DNA from: JAJRZL01 sp964557855
GTDB lineage: Bacteria > Zixibacteria > MSB-5A5 > GN15 > FEB-12
NCBI GenBank assembly: GCA_964557855.1
Contig: CAZLBP010000005.1
Coordinates: 1-64,000, forward strand
Length of the DNA: 64,000 nucleotides
Direction of reading: 5' to 3'
Both the position numbers and the translations under genes were made by a program. The first letter of the stretch is position 1; each line of letters starts with the position of its first letter. Positions 1 through 7,176 of the stretch are shown in pieces. The notes beneath the pieces are model-generated. The model searched no databases and had not been told where the DNA came from. It saw only the letters and a list, made by a program, of their open reading frames with translations.

Positions 1-51
1 ACGCCGAGGGTAACCCGGTCAACTAGGACGGAATTGAGTGTTAAGCAAATG

Positions 52-214
52 CTAGTGTCCTGTCCCGCGAATAGCTTTACACAATGTTGGCTTTATACCT
101 GCAATAGTCACAGTCAGCATTGCCGCAAGGTCATATGAGAGATTTGGTTAAAAAAGACAACCGGATAAAAGTGTTCGACGTATTATGAAAATCACTTCCG
201 GGACAGGACACTAG
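52..214. mobile_element. MITE-like element with 17-bp perfect inverted ends
   Basis: Positions 51-67 and 199-215 are perfect 17-bp inverted copies. They contain the palindromic tetranucleotide CTAG (52-55 and 211-214), which could be a target-site duplication, and TGTCCTGTCCCG as terminal inverted repeat. The roughly 155-bp interior has no convincing reading frame. A short non-coding element with inverted ends and a CTAG duplication fits a MITE mobilised in trans by an IS5-type transposase (inference). No transposase gene lies in the window. Confidence 0.5.
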
Positions 215-235
215 CGGGACATAAAAATGTCCCGC
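214..235. repeat. Perfect 9-bp hairpin beside the MITE-like element
   Basis: GCGGGACAT (214-222), loop AAAA and ATGTCCCGC (227-235) form a perfect stem overlapping the right end of the MITE-like element. No T-run follows, so it is not a typical intrinsic terminator. Confidence 0.4.
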
Positions 236-254
236 TTCTGGTTTGGCTGAGTCA

Positions 255-330
255 GGACCTGCCGCTTCTGCCTGTCCACGAGTTCCGTGTCGGGTCACAA
301 TCCCGCTGACGAGGGCTCAAGACCCGACAC
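255..330. repeat. Composite palindromic repeat, locus 1 (half A + full B hairpin)
   Basis: The right arm of an A-type hairpin (GGACCTGCCGC, 255-265) is followed after 21 bp by a complete B-type hairpin with arms GTGTCGGGTC (287-296) and GACCCGACAC (321-330). The same A-21-B arrangement recurs at 5768-5846 and 60762-60876. The left A arm is missing here. Confidence 0.65.
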
Positions 331-443
331 AACAGTACTTGGGGTATCTCCCCAAGCCTGGAGTGCCGGTCAGGTGATAGTCCCGGCCATAGATTCCGGC
401 ATGGAACACCAGACGTTTTGATCCGTTTATACAGAGTAGAATT

Positions 444-1613
444 ATGAAGCTTCGCAAAATAGCCATTCTGGGATCAACCGGTTCAATTGGGCGCTCGACT
501 CTTGACGTAGTTACGCGGCATCCGGGAGAATTTGAAGTAACGGCCTTGGCTGCTCATTCTAATGCCCATCTGCTGGCCGAACAATGCAAACAGTTTCGGC
601 CTATGTACGCCTGTTTGGTTGATTCTGCGCGAAGAAGTGAATTGGAAGACCGGCTGACGGGACTGCCGACTGAAGCCGTGTACGGTGAGGAAGAACTGAC
701 ATCCCTGGCAGCTCTACGCGAGGTTGACATCGTGGTCAACGCCGTTGTCGGCGCCGCCGGACTGCTGGCGTCACTGGAAACCGTAAAGAACGGTAAGTCC
801 CTGGCACTGGCGAACAAAGAATCCTTGGTTGCCGGAGGCCCGCTGTTTCCGGACATTATTAAGAAAACCGGTGCAAAGATACTACCTATAGATTCCGAGC
901 ATTCGGCGTTATGGCAGTGCCTGATGGCTGGCAAACCGGATGAAGTCAAACGGCTCATAATCACAGCCTCGGGCGGACCGTTCCGCGACTACCCGGCAGA
1001 GAAGTTCGTTGACATCACCCCGGATATGGCGCTGGAACATCCCACTTGGAAAATGGGTAGTAAGATAACGATAGACTCGGCCACCTTGGTCAATAAAGGA
1101 CTGGAAGTCATAGAAGCAGTTGCGTTATTCAGTGTGCCGGTAGAGAAGATATCGGTCGTAGTTCATAGGCAATCTATAGTTCATTCAATGGTGGAGTACG
1201 TTGATTCTTCCATAGTCGCCCATCTCTCCAATCCGGATATGCGTTTACCTATTACGTACGCGCTATTCTGGCCGGAACGTGTCGAATCCGGCTACGGACG
1301 GCTTGATTTGGCTGAGTTAGGTCGACTGGACTTCGAATCGCCGGATTTCGTGCGCTTTCCGGCCCTGCAGCTGGCCTTTGACGTAGCCAAGACCGGCGGA
1401 ACGGCGCCGGCCGTGTTCAATGCCGCCAATGAAGTTGCGGTGGAGGCGTTTCTCAACCGTGATATCAGATTCACCGATATACCTGATATTATCAAAAGTG
1501 CAGTCGATACATTTAATGTTGTGTCTGAACCGGACCTGAACGATATTCTAAGAGCGGACGAGGTAGCTCGTAAGCTGGCATCGGATTTAGTGGAGAAAAC
1601 GGCATGTTGTTGA
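444..1613 (+). CDS. dxr: 1-deoxy-D-xylulose 5-phosphate reductoisomerase
   Basis: Cytosolic enzyme that converts 1-deoxy-D-xylulose 5-phosphate to 2-C-methyl-D-erythritol 4-phosphate with NADPH, the committed step of the MEP isoprenoid pathway. The 389-residue protein begins with the dinucleotide-binding motif GSTGSIGRST (residues 10-19). It also has the family blocks ANKESLVAGG, the metal/substrate segment PIDSEHSALWQ and NKGLEVIEA, and is of normal family length. Its last codons overlap the rseP start by 10 bp, so the two are translationally coupled. ispD and ispF of the same pathway lie 53 kb downstream. Assignment is firm. Confidence 0.97.
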   Translation: MKLRKIAILGSTGSIGRSTLDVVTRHPGEFEVTALAAHSNAHLLAEQCKQFRPMYACLVDSARRSELEDRLTGLPTEAVYGEEELTSLAALREVDIVVNAVVGAAGLLASLETVKNGKSLALANKESLVAGGPLFPDIIKKTGAKILPIDSEHSALWQCLMAGKPDEVKRLIITASGGPFRDYPAEKFVDITPDMALEHPTWKMGSKITIDSATLVNKGLEVIEAVALFSVPVEKISVVVHRQSIVHSMVEYVDSSIVAHLSNPDMRLPITYALFWPERVESGYGRLDLAELGRLDFESPDFVRFPALQLAFDVAKTGGTAPAVFNAANEVAVEAFLNRDIRFTDIPDIIKSAVDTFNVVSEPDLNDILRADEVARKLASDLVEKTACC

Positions 1614-2674
1614 ATATTGCGTCATTCATTTTTGTGTTGGGTATCCTGGTGTTCGTGCATGAACTGGGTCATTTTTTGATCGCCAAGAAGGTCGGCATTA
1701 AGGTGGAGAAGTTCTCGTTGGGCTTTCCGCCCAATATCTTTGCCCGCAAGTGGGGTGAGACCACTTACTGCATCGGTGTTATTCCCCTGGGCGGATATGT
1801 GAAGATGGCCGGGGAGCAGCCCACCGAAGAAGCCACCGGGGCCGACCATGAGTTTATGGCCAAGTCCGTCGGTCAGCGATCCGCGGTCATTCTGGCCGGC
1901 CCGGTAATGAACTATATACTGGCGATTGTTATTTTGATCGGGATCTTCTACTTCGGCGGTCGGCCCCTCTTCAATGAAGACAAAGTGGTGGTTGGAACTG
2001 TCTCCGAGGAAGCTCCGGCCGCTGAGGCTGGCTTGCAGCCGGATGACGAGATCATTGCCGTCAATGGAGAACAAGTATCCAGTTTCGATTCTCTGCGGGT
2101 GAGAATCAATGCCGTGGTCGAGAAACCCATTGAAGTGACGTGGCTTCATGAGAATGACACCATTACGAAATCTATCGTTACCAAGATGACCGAAGTGCCG
2201 AACGCGGAAGGCGGACTCGATACGATCGGCATCATCGGGTTTACCCAGAAGGTCATAGGACACGAGAGCTACGGCTTATTGGAGTCGGTCGAACAGGGAT
2301 TCGTCACGACCCACGTTATTCTCTACAAGACCGCGCAATTCGTGAAGCAGGTGGTTTTCGGCGAGGTGTCCTCTAAGATGATCGGCGGGCCGTTGTTCAT
2401 AGCCCAGCAATCCGGTCGGGAAGCGGAAAAAGGCGCCGCGAGCCTGTTCTTCTTCATGGCGTTGCTCTCGGTCAATCTAGCTATAGTCAACATCCTGCCC
2501 ATTCCGGTTCTTGACGGCGGTCAGCTGGTGTTTCTTATCATAGAGAAAATTCGCGGCGGTCCCCTGTCTATGAAGGCCAGAATAGCCGCCCAGCAGGTCG
2601 GTGTTGTCGTCATTCTCGCTCTGGTGGTCTTCGTAACCTACAACGACATTCTCCGCGTTATTCGAGGATTCTAA
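1604..2674 (+). CDS. rseP: RIP metalloprotease RseP (site-2 protease)
   Basis: Inner-membrane zinc metalloprotease of the S2P family, which cleaves membrane-spanning anti-sigma factors or leftover signal peptides. The active-site motif HELGH lies at residues 19-23 in the first transmembrane helix. One PDZ domain follows (roughly residues 115-190), and the second catalytic motif NILPIPVLDGG sits in a later helix. At 356 residues it has one PDZ domain where the E. coli enzyme (about 450 residues) has two. The start overlaps the end of dxr in another frame. lepB follows after about 90 bp, so this looks like an envelope-biogenesis operon. Confidence 0.95.
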   Translation: MLLNIASFIFVLGILVFVHELGHFLIAKKVGIKVEKFSLGFPPNIFARKWGETTYCIGVIPLGGYVKMAGEQPTEEATGADHEFMAKSVGQRSAVILAGPVMNYILAIVILIGIFYFGGRPLFNEDKVVVGTVSEEAPAAEAGLQPDDEIIAVNGEQVSSFDSLRVRINAVVEKPIEVTWLHENDTITKSIVTKMTEVPNAEGGLDTIGIIGFTQKVIGHESYGLLESVEQGFVTTHVILYKTAQFVKQVVFGEVSSKMIGGPLFIAQQSGREAEKGAASLFFFMALLSVNLAIVNILPIPVLDGGQLVFLIIEKIRGGPLSMKARIAAQQVGVVVILALVVFVTYNDILRVIRGF

Positions 2675-2767
2675 CCGACTTCGTGTTTCCCTGTGTACAA
2701 CTATGAACCGACCGACTTCGCCTCACAAACTGAAAACATTTTCCTCTCAAGTTCTGTATAACTGTAT

Positions 2768-3547
2768 ATGAACGAGCGCCTGACAACAGCAAAACAAGCA
2801 GAAAGAAAGATGAGCGATAAACATCAAAAGCCGCAGCCGCACGGGTTCTGGGACAACTTCAAGCAAATAGCCTTTGCCGTTATCATGGCGTTTATCATAA
2901 AGACGTCGATTGTAGAGGCCTACAAGATACCGTCGCAATCGATGGAAGACACCCTGCTGGTGGGCGATTTCTTGCTGGCCAATAAATTCGTCTATGGCGC
3001 CCGGTTGCCGGTGGTCGGCTGGCGTCTGCCGGCGATCAAAAAGCCGGAAAGGGGAGACGTCGTTATCTTCATTTATCCCGGTGACCACGTCACCAAGTAC
3101 ATCAAGCGATGTGTAGGTGTGCCCGGGGATACCATAGAAATCAAGGACAAGGTGCTTTACGTAAACGGGGAAAGATTCGAGAATCCCGAGCACTACAAGT
3201 TTATCGATACCATGACGAACGGCAGTCAGCGGATTCAACCACGCCGTCCGGGCGGACTGGACGGCCCCCGCGACAATTTCGGACCCTATGTGGTGCCTCA
3301 CGAAAGTTACTTCATGATGGGGGACAACCGTGACAATTCCCACGATTCTCGGTGGTGGGGACCGGTGCCGGAGGAGTATGTTCTCGGCGAAGCGCTGATT
3401 ATACACTGGTCGTGGAACGATGACGCCCACCCCTCACCGGAGGTTTCGGTCGAGGACCCGTTGTCCGTACCTCGCATGTTTGTCTACAACGCCATTCATT
3501 TCTTCGAGAAAGTACGGTGGGGTCGGCTGTTCCAGCCGATCGATTAG
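2768..3547 (+). CDS. lepB: Signal peptidase I
   Basis: Membrane-bound serine protease that removes signal peptides from Sec and Tat substrates. One transmembrane helix (about residues 30-50) precedes the catalytic Ser block YKIPSQSMEDTLLVGD. The general-base Lys lies in TKYIKRCVGVPGD, and the conserved box MGDNRDNSHDSRWWG follows. The 259-residue length is normal. An in-frame ATG at 2810 (MSDKHQK) is a credible alternative start that leaves all domains intact. It lies downstream of rseP and upstream of the DUF1573 gene on the same strand. Confidence 0.95.
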   Translation: MNERLTTAKQAERKMSDKHQKPQPHGFWDNFKQIAFAVIMAFIIKTSIVEAYKIPSQSMEDTLLVGDFLLANKFVYGARLPVVGWRLPAIKKPERGDVVIFIYPGDHVTKYIKRCVGVPGDTIEIKDKVLYVNGERFENPEHYKFIDTMTNGSQRIQPRRPGGLDGPRDNFGPYVVPHESYFMMGDNRDNSHDSRWWGPVPEEYVLGEALIIHWSWNDDAHPSPEVSVEDPLSVPRMFVYNAIHFFEKVRWGRLFQPID

Positions 3548-3593
3548 ACAATGTCGGAGCGAATATTGAATTGAGCAGTAAGGAGTATCGACC

Positions 3594-4328
3594 ATGAAGA
3601 ATTGGCAACTTACGACTGTACTGGCAACCACCATACTCATCGGCGCATCTGTCGCTGCCGGGCCTATGATCGAGATTCCGGATCCCGTGTTCAATTTCGG
3701 CAAGGTGGGTCAGCGGGCCAAAATCAGCCATACATTTTGGATCAAATCGACGGGTAACGATACCCTGCGTATTACGAAAGTCGTGCCGGGCTGCGGCTGT
3801 ACCCAGGCCCCCCTCCAGGATTCAACTCTGGCACCGGGCGACAGCACGCGACTGGATCTCTTCTTCGAGACCAGGTCATATCGCGGTTATGTGACGAAGC
3901 GGCCGTATTTGGAGACCAATATCGACCCCGATGAAAAGGTTTACCTGAAGATACACGCCCATCTGTTGCCGAAACCGGAAGAAGATTCACAGATTGTGAT
4001 AAACCCTAATCCTCTGGATGTATCTCAGTTCACCGAATTGCCTCGCCGGAAAGGTAAGTTTCTCATTGAAAATCGAAGTGACCGCGACTACGAAATAACG
4101 CCGATCGATTGGGCGGAGGATTACTTCACGGTGGATCTCCCGAAGAAGGTCAAGGCCGGTGAAACCGCTCAAGGAGAAATCACGGTTCACGAAGAGAGAA
4201 TTCCGGAAGCGTTCGAGTATTCACTGACATTCCAGATAAACGACGATCAAGAGACGCGGTATACGCTGCCGATCAAACGGCTGTATCGCGTCAAAGAGCG
4301 GGCCGCTTCGGGCAATTCCGACCGGTAG
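3594..4328 (+). CDS. DUF1573 domain secreted protein
   Basis: The 244-residue protein starts with a signal peptide (cleavage near residue 22). An Ig-like DUF1573 domain follows (about residues 28-125), with the hallmark stretch FNFGKVGQ and the conserved GCGCTQAP cysteine pair. A second beta-rich domain (about 130-235) resembles a further Ig-like module. DUF1573 proteins are common exported proteins in the FCB group and have no settled biochemical role. The gene follows lepB closely and is closed by an intrinsic terminator at 4374. Family assignment is good, function unknown. Confidence 0.8.
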   Translation: MKNWQLTTVLATTILIGASVAAGPMIEIPDPVFNFGKVGQRAKISHTFWIKSTGNDTLRITKVVPGCGCTQAPLQDSTLAPGDSTRLDLFFETRSYRGYVTKRPYLETNIDPDEKVYLKIHAHLLPKPEEDSQIVINPNPLDVSQFTELPRRKGKFLIENRSDRDYEITPIDWAEDYFTVDLPKKVKAGETAQGEITVHEERIPEAFEYSLTFQINDDQETRYTLPIKRLYRVKERAASGNSDR

Positions 4329-4373
4329 CTCTTCCCCGCACATCTGAATTTCCCGCCGAATTTTTGTCGATAG

Positions 4374-4395
4374 AAGGGGGCTCCGCCCCCTTTTT
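4374..4395 (+). terminator. Intrinsic terminator after the dxr-rseP-lepB-DUF1573 block
   Basis: AAGGGGGC (4374-4381), loop TCC and GCCCCCTT (4385-4392) form an 8-bp GC-rich stem running into a T-run (4391-4395). It separates the preceding block from the ccm genes. Confidence 0.85.
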
Positions 4396-4430
4396 GTTGC
4401 TTTCTGCCGGATATGCTGCACATTCTCTTC

Positions 4431-5048
4431 ATGCACCGACTCACTGTCAAGGATTTGTCAAAACGATTCGGCTATCGCAAGGTCCTTTCGGGAATCAACG
4501 TTGAACTTGACACCGGTGACTCCCTGGCCGTTACCGGGCCCAACGGTTCCGGCAAATCCACGTTCATCCTCTGTCTCCTCTCACAGCATCGGCCGACCAG
4601 GGGTGAGGTCACGTTTCTTGTTGAAGGCCGCAAAATGAGCAGAGAAGAGGTCCAGGCTCGGAGTGCTCTGGTATCCCCGTATCTGCAGCTGTACGGTCAA
4701 CTAACAGCCGAGGAAAACCTCCGCTTCCTGGCCACGATGAAAGGGTTGTCGCCGACCGGCAAACAGCTGAATTCCCTGTTGGCTCGGGTTGGACTGGAGG
4801 GGAGAGGGCACGATCCGGCAGCCACCTACTCATCCGGAATGACACAGCGTCTGAAATACGCCGTGGCGTTGCTCGGAACGCCGTCGTTTCTGTTTCTCGA
4901 TGAACCGACCAGCAATCTGGACAGGCAGGGGAAACAGACGGTCAGTGAGATAGTCGAAGAGTACCGCAACCGATGCATCATAGTAATCGCAACGAACGAA
5001 ACTCAGGAGTATGGACTTGCCCGATCCGAATATCGGCTTGGTGTCTAG
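4431..5048 (+). CDS. ccmA: Cytochrome c maturation ABC ATPase CcmA
   Basis: ATP-binding subunit of the CcmAB(CD) transporter, whose ATP hydrolysis releases holo-CcmE from CcmC in System I cytochrome c biogenesis. The protein carries Walker A GPNGSGKST, a signature motif YSSGMTQRLKYA and Walker B FLFLDEPTSNLD. I chose the ATG at 4431 (205 residues) because family members begin just before the first beta strand; the ATG at 4413 is an alternative that adds six residues. It overlaps ccmB by 38 bp. The order A-B-C-D-E-F downstream fixes the identity. Confidence 0.9.
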   Translation: MHRLTVKDLSKRFGYRKVLSGINVELDTGDSLAVTGPNGSGKSTFILCLLSQHRPTRGEVTFLVEGRKMSREEVQARSALVSPYLQLYGQLTAEENLRFLATMKGLSPTGKQLNSLLARVGLEGRGHDPAATYSSGMTQRLKYAVALLGTPSFLFLDEPTSNLDRQGKQTVSEIVEEYRNRCIIVIATNETQEYGLARSEYRLGV

Positions 5049-5700
5049 GTCGCTGGCGGTTCTGGCCAAGGATATCAGACTGGAACTGCGCAGCCGTTAT
5101 GCGCTGAACGCCATACTCATGTTTGGTATCACCACGTTGGCGGTGGTATCTTTTTCGTTGGGACAAAGCAATCTGCCGCCACATCTCATGGCGGCCCTGT
5201 ACTGGGTGATCCTGTTTTTTTCGGCCATCGCGGGTCTGGCGCAGGTGTTTATCCGGGAGGAAGAAAGCGGCACTTCGCTGGCTCTCAGACTGTCATCACC
5301 CGCTGAGCCGATCTACATCGGTAAGCTCATGTTCAATCTCATTCTGCTGGTGCTTCTAGCGGCCATAATTACGCCCCTCTTTTTCGTGTTCACGGATGTC
5401 GTTGTTGGGGACGTCCTGGTGTTCATACTGGTCGTCGTGTTGGGCGTAATCGGTCTCTGTGCGGCGACCACCCTGGTGGCCGCCATCATCGCCAAAGCCG
5501 CCGTCAAAGGCGCCCTCTTCGCGGTGCTGTCGTTTCCGATACTGATTCCTCTTTTGTTGCCATTGGTGAAAGCGACACAGAACATCTTTGACGAGCTTCC
5601 GTTCGGTACGATAAGCACCGAGCTGCAGTTCCTGGTGGCCTATGCGGTGGTGATGATCACTGGCTCGGTTTTGTTATTCAAATTCGTTTGGGAGGACTGA
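5011..5700 (+). CDS. ccmB: Heme exporter protein CcmB
   Basis: Permease subunit of the CcmABCD complex in the inner membrane. The 229-residue protein has six predicted membrane helices, with strongly hydrophobic blocks near residues 30-48, 53-71, 100-122, 128-155, 160-185 and 200-225. The N-terminal half holds the family stretch VLAKDIRLELRSRYALNAILMF. The start is embedded in the end of ccmA. A 250-bp gap with a palindromic repeat separates it from ccmC, so ccmC may also have its own promoter. Confidence 0.9.
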   Translation: MDLPDPNIGLVSRSLAVLAKDIRLELRSRYALNAILMFGITTLAVVSFSLGQSNLPPHLMAALYWVILFFSAIAGLAQVFIREEESGTSLALRLSSPAEPIYIGKLMFNLILLVLLAAIITPLFFVFTDVVVGDVLVFILVVVLGVIGLCAATTLVAAIIAKAAVKGALFAVLSFPILIPLLLPLVKATQNIFDELPFGTISTELQFLVAYAVVMITGSVLLFKFVWED

Positions 5701-5767
5701 TCTGGCTGCATTGGATAGATCTGCGTTGACTCTTAAGCGGGTGTTGAAAAAGACCTGCGGGCCAGTT

Positions 5768-5846
5768 GCGGCAGGTCTTGCGAGTCCACATCAGTGGAGT
5801 CGTGTGACCTGCCGCGCCTGTAAACCAGCGATATCGGTGTCGGGTC
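5768..5846. repeat. Composite palindromic repeat, locus 2 (full A + left half of B)
   Basis: The A hairpin has arms GCGGCAGGTC (5768-5777) and GACCTGCCGC (5806-5815), with an inner TCCAC-ATCA-GTGGA stem. After 21 bp the left arm of a B hairpin (GTGTCGGGTC, 5837-5846) follows without its partner. The repeat lies between ccmB and ccmC. Confidence 0.65.
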
Positions 5847-5902
5847 ATGGGCCACTGGATCGGCACTTGATTAAGTCCGCAAAAGCGGCTGTCTGAGCTT
5901 TC

Positions 5903-5930
5903 TTGTTGATAATTTGGCTCTAGATAGTAT
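5903..5930 (+). promoter_or_regulatory. Possible sigma-70-type promoter for ccmC-F
   Basis: TTGTTG (5903-5908) and TAGTAT (5925-5930) are separated by 16 bp, about 25 bp before the ccmC start. The boxes are recognisable but not strong. Confidence 0.35.
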
Positions 5931-5954
5931 ATTTTCGGCCGAGAAAACAGTGAA

Positions 5955-6623
5955 ATGGAACGACGTATGTGGTGGAAGATTCTCTTGTTTCTGGTAATGT
6001 CGGGAATGATTGTATTCAGCTTCGTTACCCCGGCCCCGCAGCAGACTATCGGTGAAGCTTCGCGGATATTCTACTACCACATCCCTCAGGCCTGGATCTG
6101 CGTCGTAGCCTTCGCCATGTCGATGATCTTCTCGATTCGGTATCTGAAAAGCCGACAGCCGTACGAGGACGACAAGGCAGTTGAAGCGGCCCGGCTTGGC
6201 TTCGTGTTCTGTATGTTGGCCACGGTCACGGGGTCCATTTTCGCCAAAGTCACCTGGGGTTCTTTCTGGAACTGGGACCCAAGGGAAACTTCCATATTTA
6301 TCCTGTTACTCATCTACGGTGCCTATTTTGCCCTGAGAGGGGCTATTGAAGTGGAAGAGAAACGGGCGGCCCTCTCGGCGGTGTACGCCATTTTCGCGTT
6401 TATAACGGTGCCCTTTCTCGTGTTCGTAGTCCCCCGGATGGTCCCGTCGCTTCATCCGTCCGACTCAGTGATCGATGAGAATCTGAAGTTCACAATGGGA
6501 CCTACAGTGCGCATAATTTTCTTTACATCTCTGGTTCTGTTTACGGTTATCTTTTTTTGGATCTTTAACTTAGCTCGGCGGTTTCATGTAGTGAAGCGCC
6601 GCATTTTCGAAAGAGAGGAGTAA
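5955..6623 (+). CDS. ccmC: Heme-handling protein CcmC
   Basis: Inner-membrane member of the heme-handling protein family, which presents heme to CcmE. The 222-residue protein has about six membrane helices and the periplasmic tryptophan-rich WWD signature WGSFWNWDPRETS (about residues 98-110). Conserved His residues occur before it (YYHIPQAW) and in the loop after helix 4 (PSLHPSD). It is followed with no gap by a tiny CcmD-like gene and then ccmE, so the distal genes are translationally coupled. The family also includes CcsA-type proteins, but the neighbours make CcmC the right name. Confidence 0.93.
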   Translation: MERRMWWKILLFLVMSGMIVFSFVTPAPQQTIGEASRIFYYHIPQAWICVVAFAMSMIFSIRYLKSRQPYEDDKAVEAARLGFVFCMLATVTGSIFAKVTWGSFWNWDPRETSIFILLLIYGAYFALRGAIEVEEKRAALSAVYAIFAFITVPFLVFVVPRMVPSLHPSDSVIDENLKFTMGPTVRIIFFTSLVLFTVIFFWIFNLARRFHVVKRRIFEREE

Positions 6624-6737
6624 GTGGACGGAAACTACATAGCGATGATCGTTACGCTGGCGGTTTGGACCGGACTCTTCGTATATCTCATGAAGCTGGA
6701 TAAGCAAGTGAAGAAACTCGAGGAGAAGATAAAGTGA
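6624..6737 (+). CDS. ccmD: CcmD-like small membrane protein
   Basis: A 37-residue frame starting with GTG directly after the ccmC stop and ending in a TGA that overlaps the ccmE GTG start (GTGA). It has one N-terminal transmembrane helix (about residues 5-23), then a highly charged Lys/Glu helix. This matches CcmD, which links CcmC and the CcmAB ATPase and helps release holo-CcmE. Size, topology, position and the zero-gap junctions on both sides support a real gene despite weak sequence conservation in the family. Confidence 0.8.
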   Translation: MDGNYIAMIVTLAVWTGLFVYLMKLDKQVKKLEEKIK

Positions 6738-7174
6738 CGGCTAAGTACGTAATCGGTGGCATAATAATCCTGGTATTCATAGTCTGGGGCGCATCGGCCT
6801 TCTATAAGACGACCATTCAATACGTCTCAATCGAGGAAGCCCGGCACGCGACGCGAACGGTGCAGGTCATGGGCAAGATCGACTTTGACGCCGTAGCCTA
6901 CAACAGCACCGACTCCCGACTGGAATTTTCCATCTATGATGCGGAAGCGGCAGACGAATCAAGTGCGGAACGGTTAGACGTGATATATCACGGCGTCGTA
7001 CCCGGCAATTTCGACCAAGCCTCTTCCGTCGTGCTGAAAGGCAGACCGGACGGAGAGACCTTTGTGGCCGAACAAATGCTGGTCAAATGTCCCTCGAAAT
7101 ATCAGGGGGAAGGGGGCGAGGGATACCAGGATATGCGCAAGCATGAAGATGCGGTGAAAGAGGCAGGCATCTAA
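6734..7174 (+). CDS. ccmE: Cytochrome c-type biogenesis protein CcmE, CxxxY type
   Basis: Periplasmic heme chaperone anchored by an N-terminal helix (residues 4-24), with an OB-fold domain (about 40-118). Classical CcmE binds heme covalently through the His of an HxxxY motif. Here the equivalent motif is CPSKY (Cys119 to Tyr123), the CxxxY variant known from archaea and some sulfate reducers and associated with a System I version lacking CcmH. The start is GTG, overlapping the previous small gene. The 146-residue length is normal. Confidence 0.93.
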   Translation: MTAKYVIGGIIILVFIVWGASAFYKTTIQYVSIEEARHATRTVQVMGKIDFDAVAYNSTDSRLEFSIYDAEAADESSAERLDVIYHGVVPGNFDQASSVVLKGRPDGETFVAEQMLVKCPSKYQGEGGEGYQDMRKHEDAVKEAGI

Positions 7175-7176
7175 GT

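Noticed and set aside
214..235. Hairpin near the left edge as terminator of an upstream gene
   Set aside because: The stem is perfect but no T-run follows and no upstream gene is visible.
2747..3430. Long open frame on the minus strand opposite lepB
   Set aside because: It lies wholly antisense to a clear signal peptidase gene and its translation has no recognisable domain; the same holds for other antisense frames in the window.
5711..5896. A 61-residue open frame between ccmB and ccmC
   Set aside because: It runs straight through the palindromic repeat, has no ribosome site and no protein-like composition.
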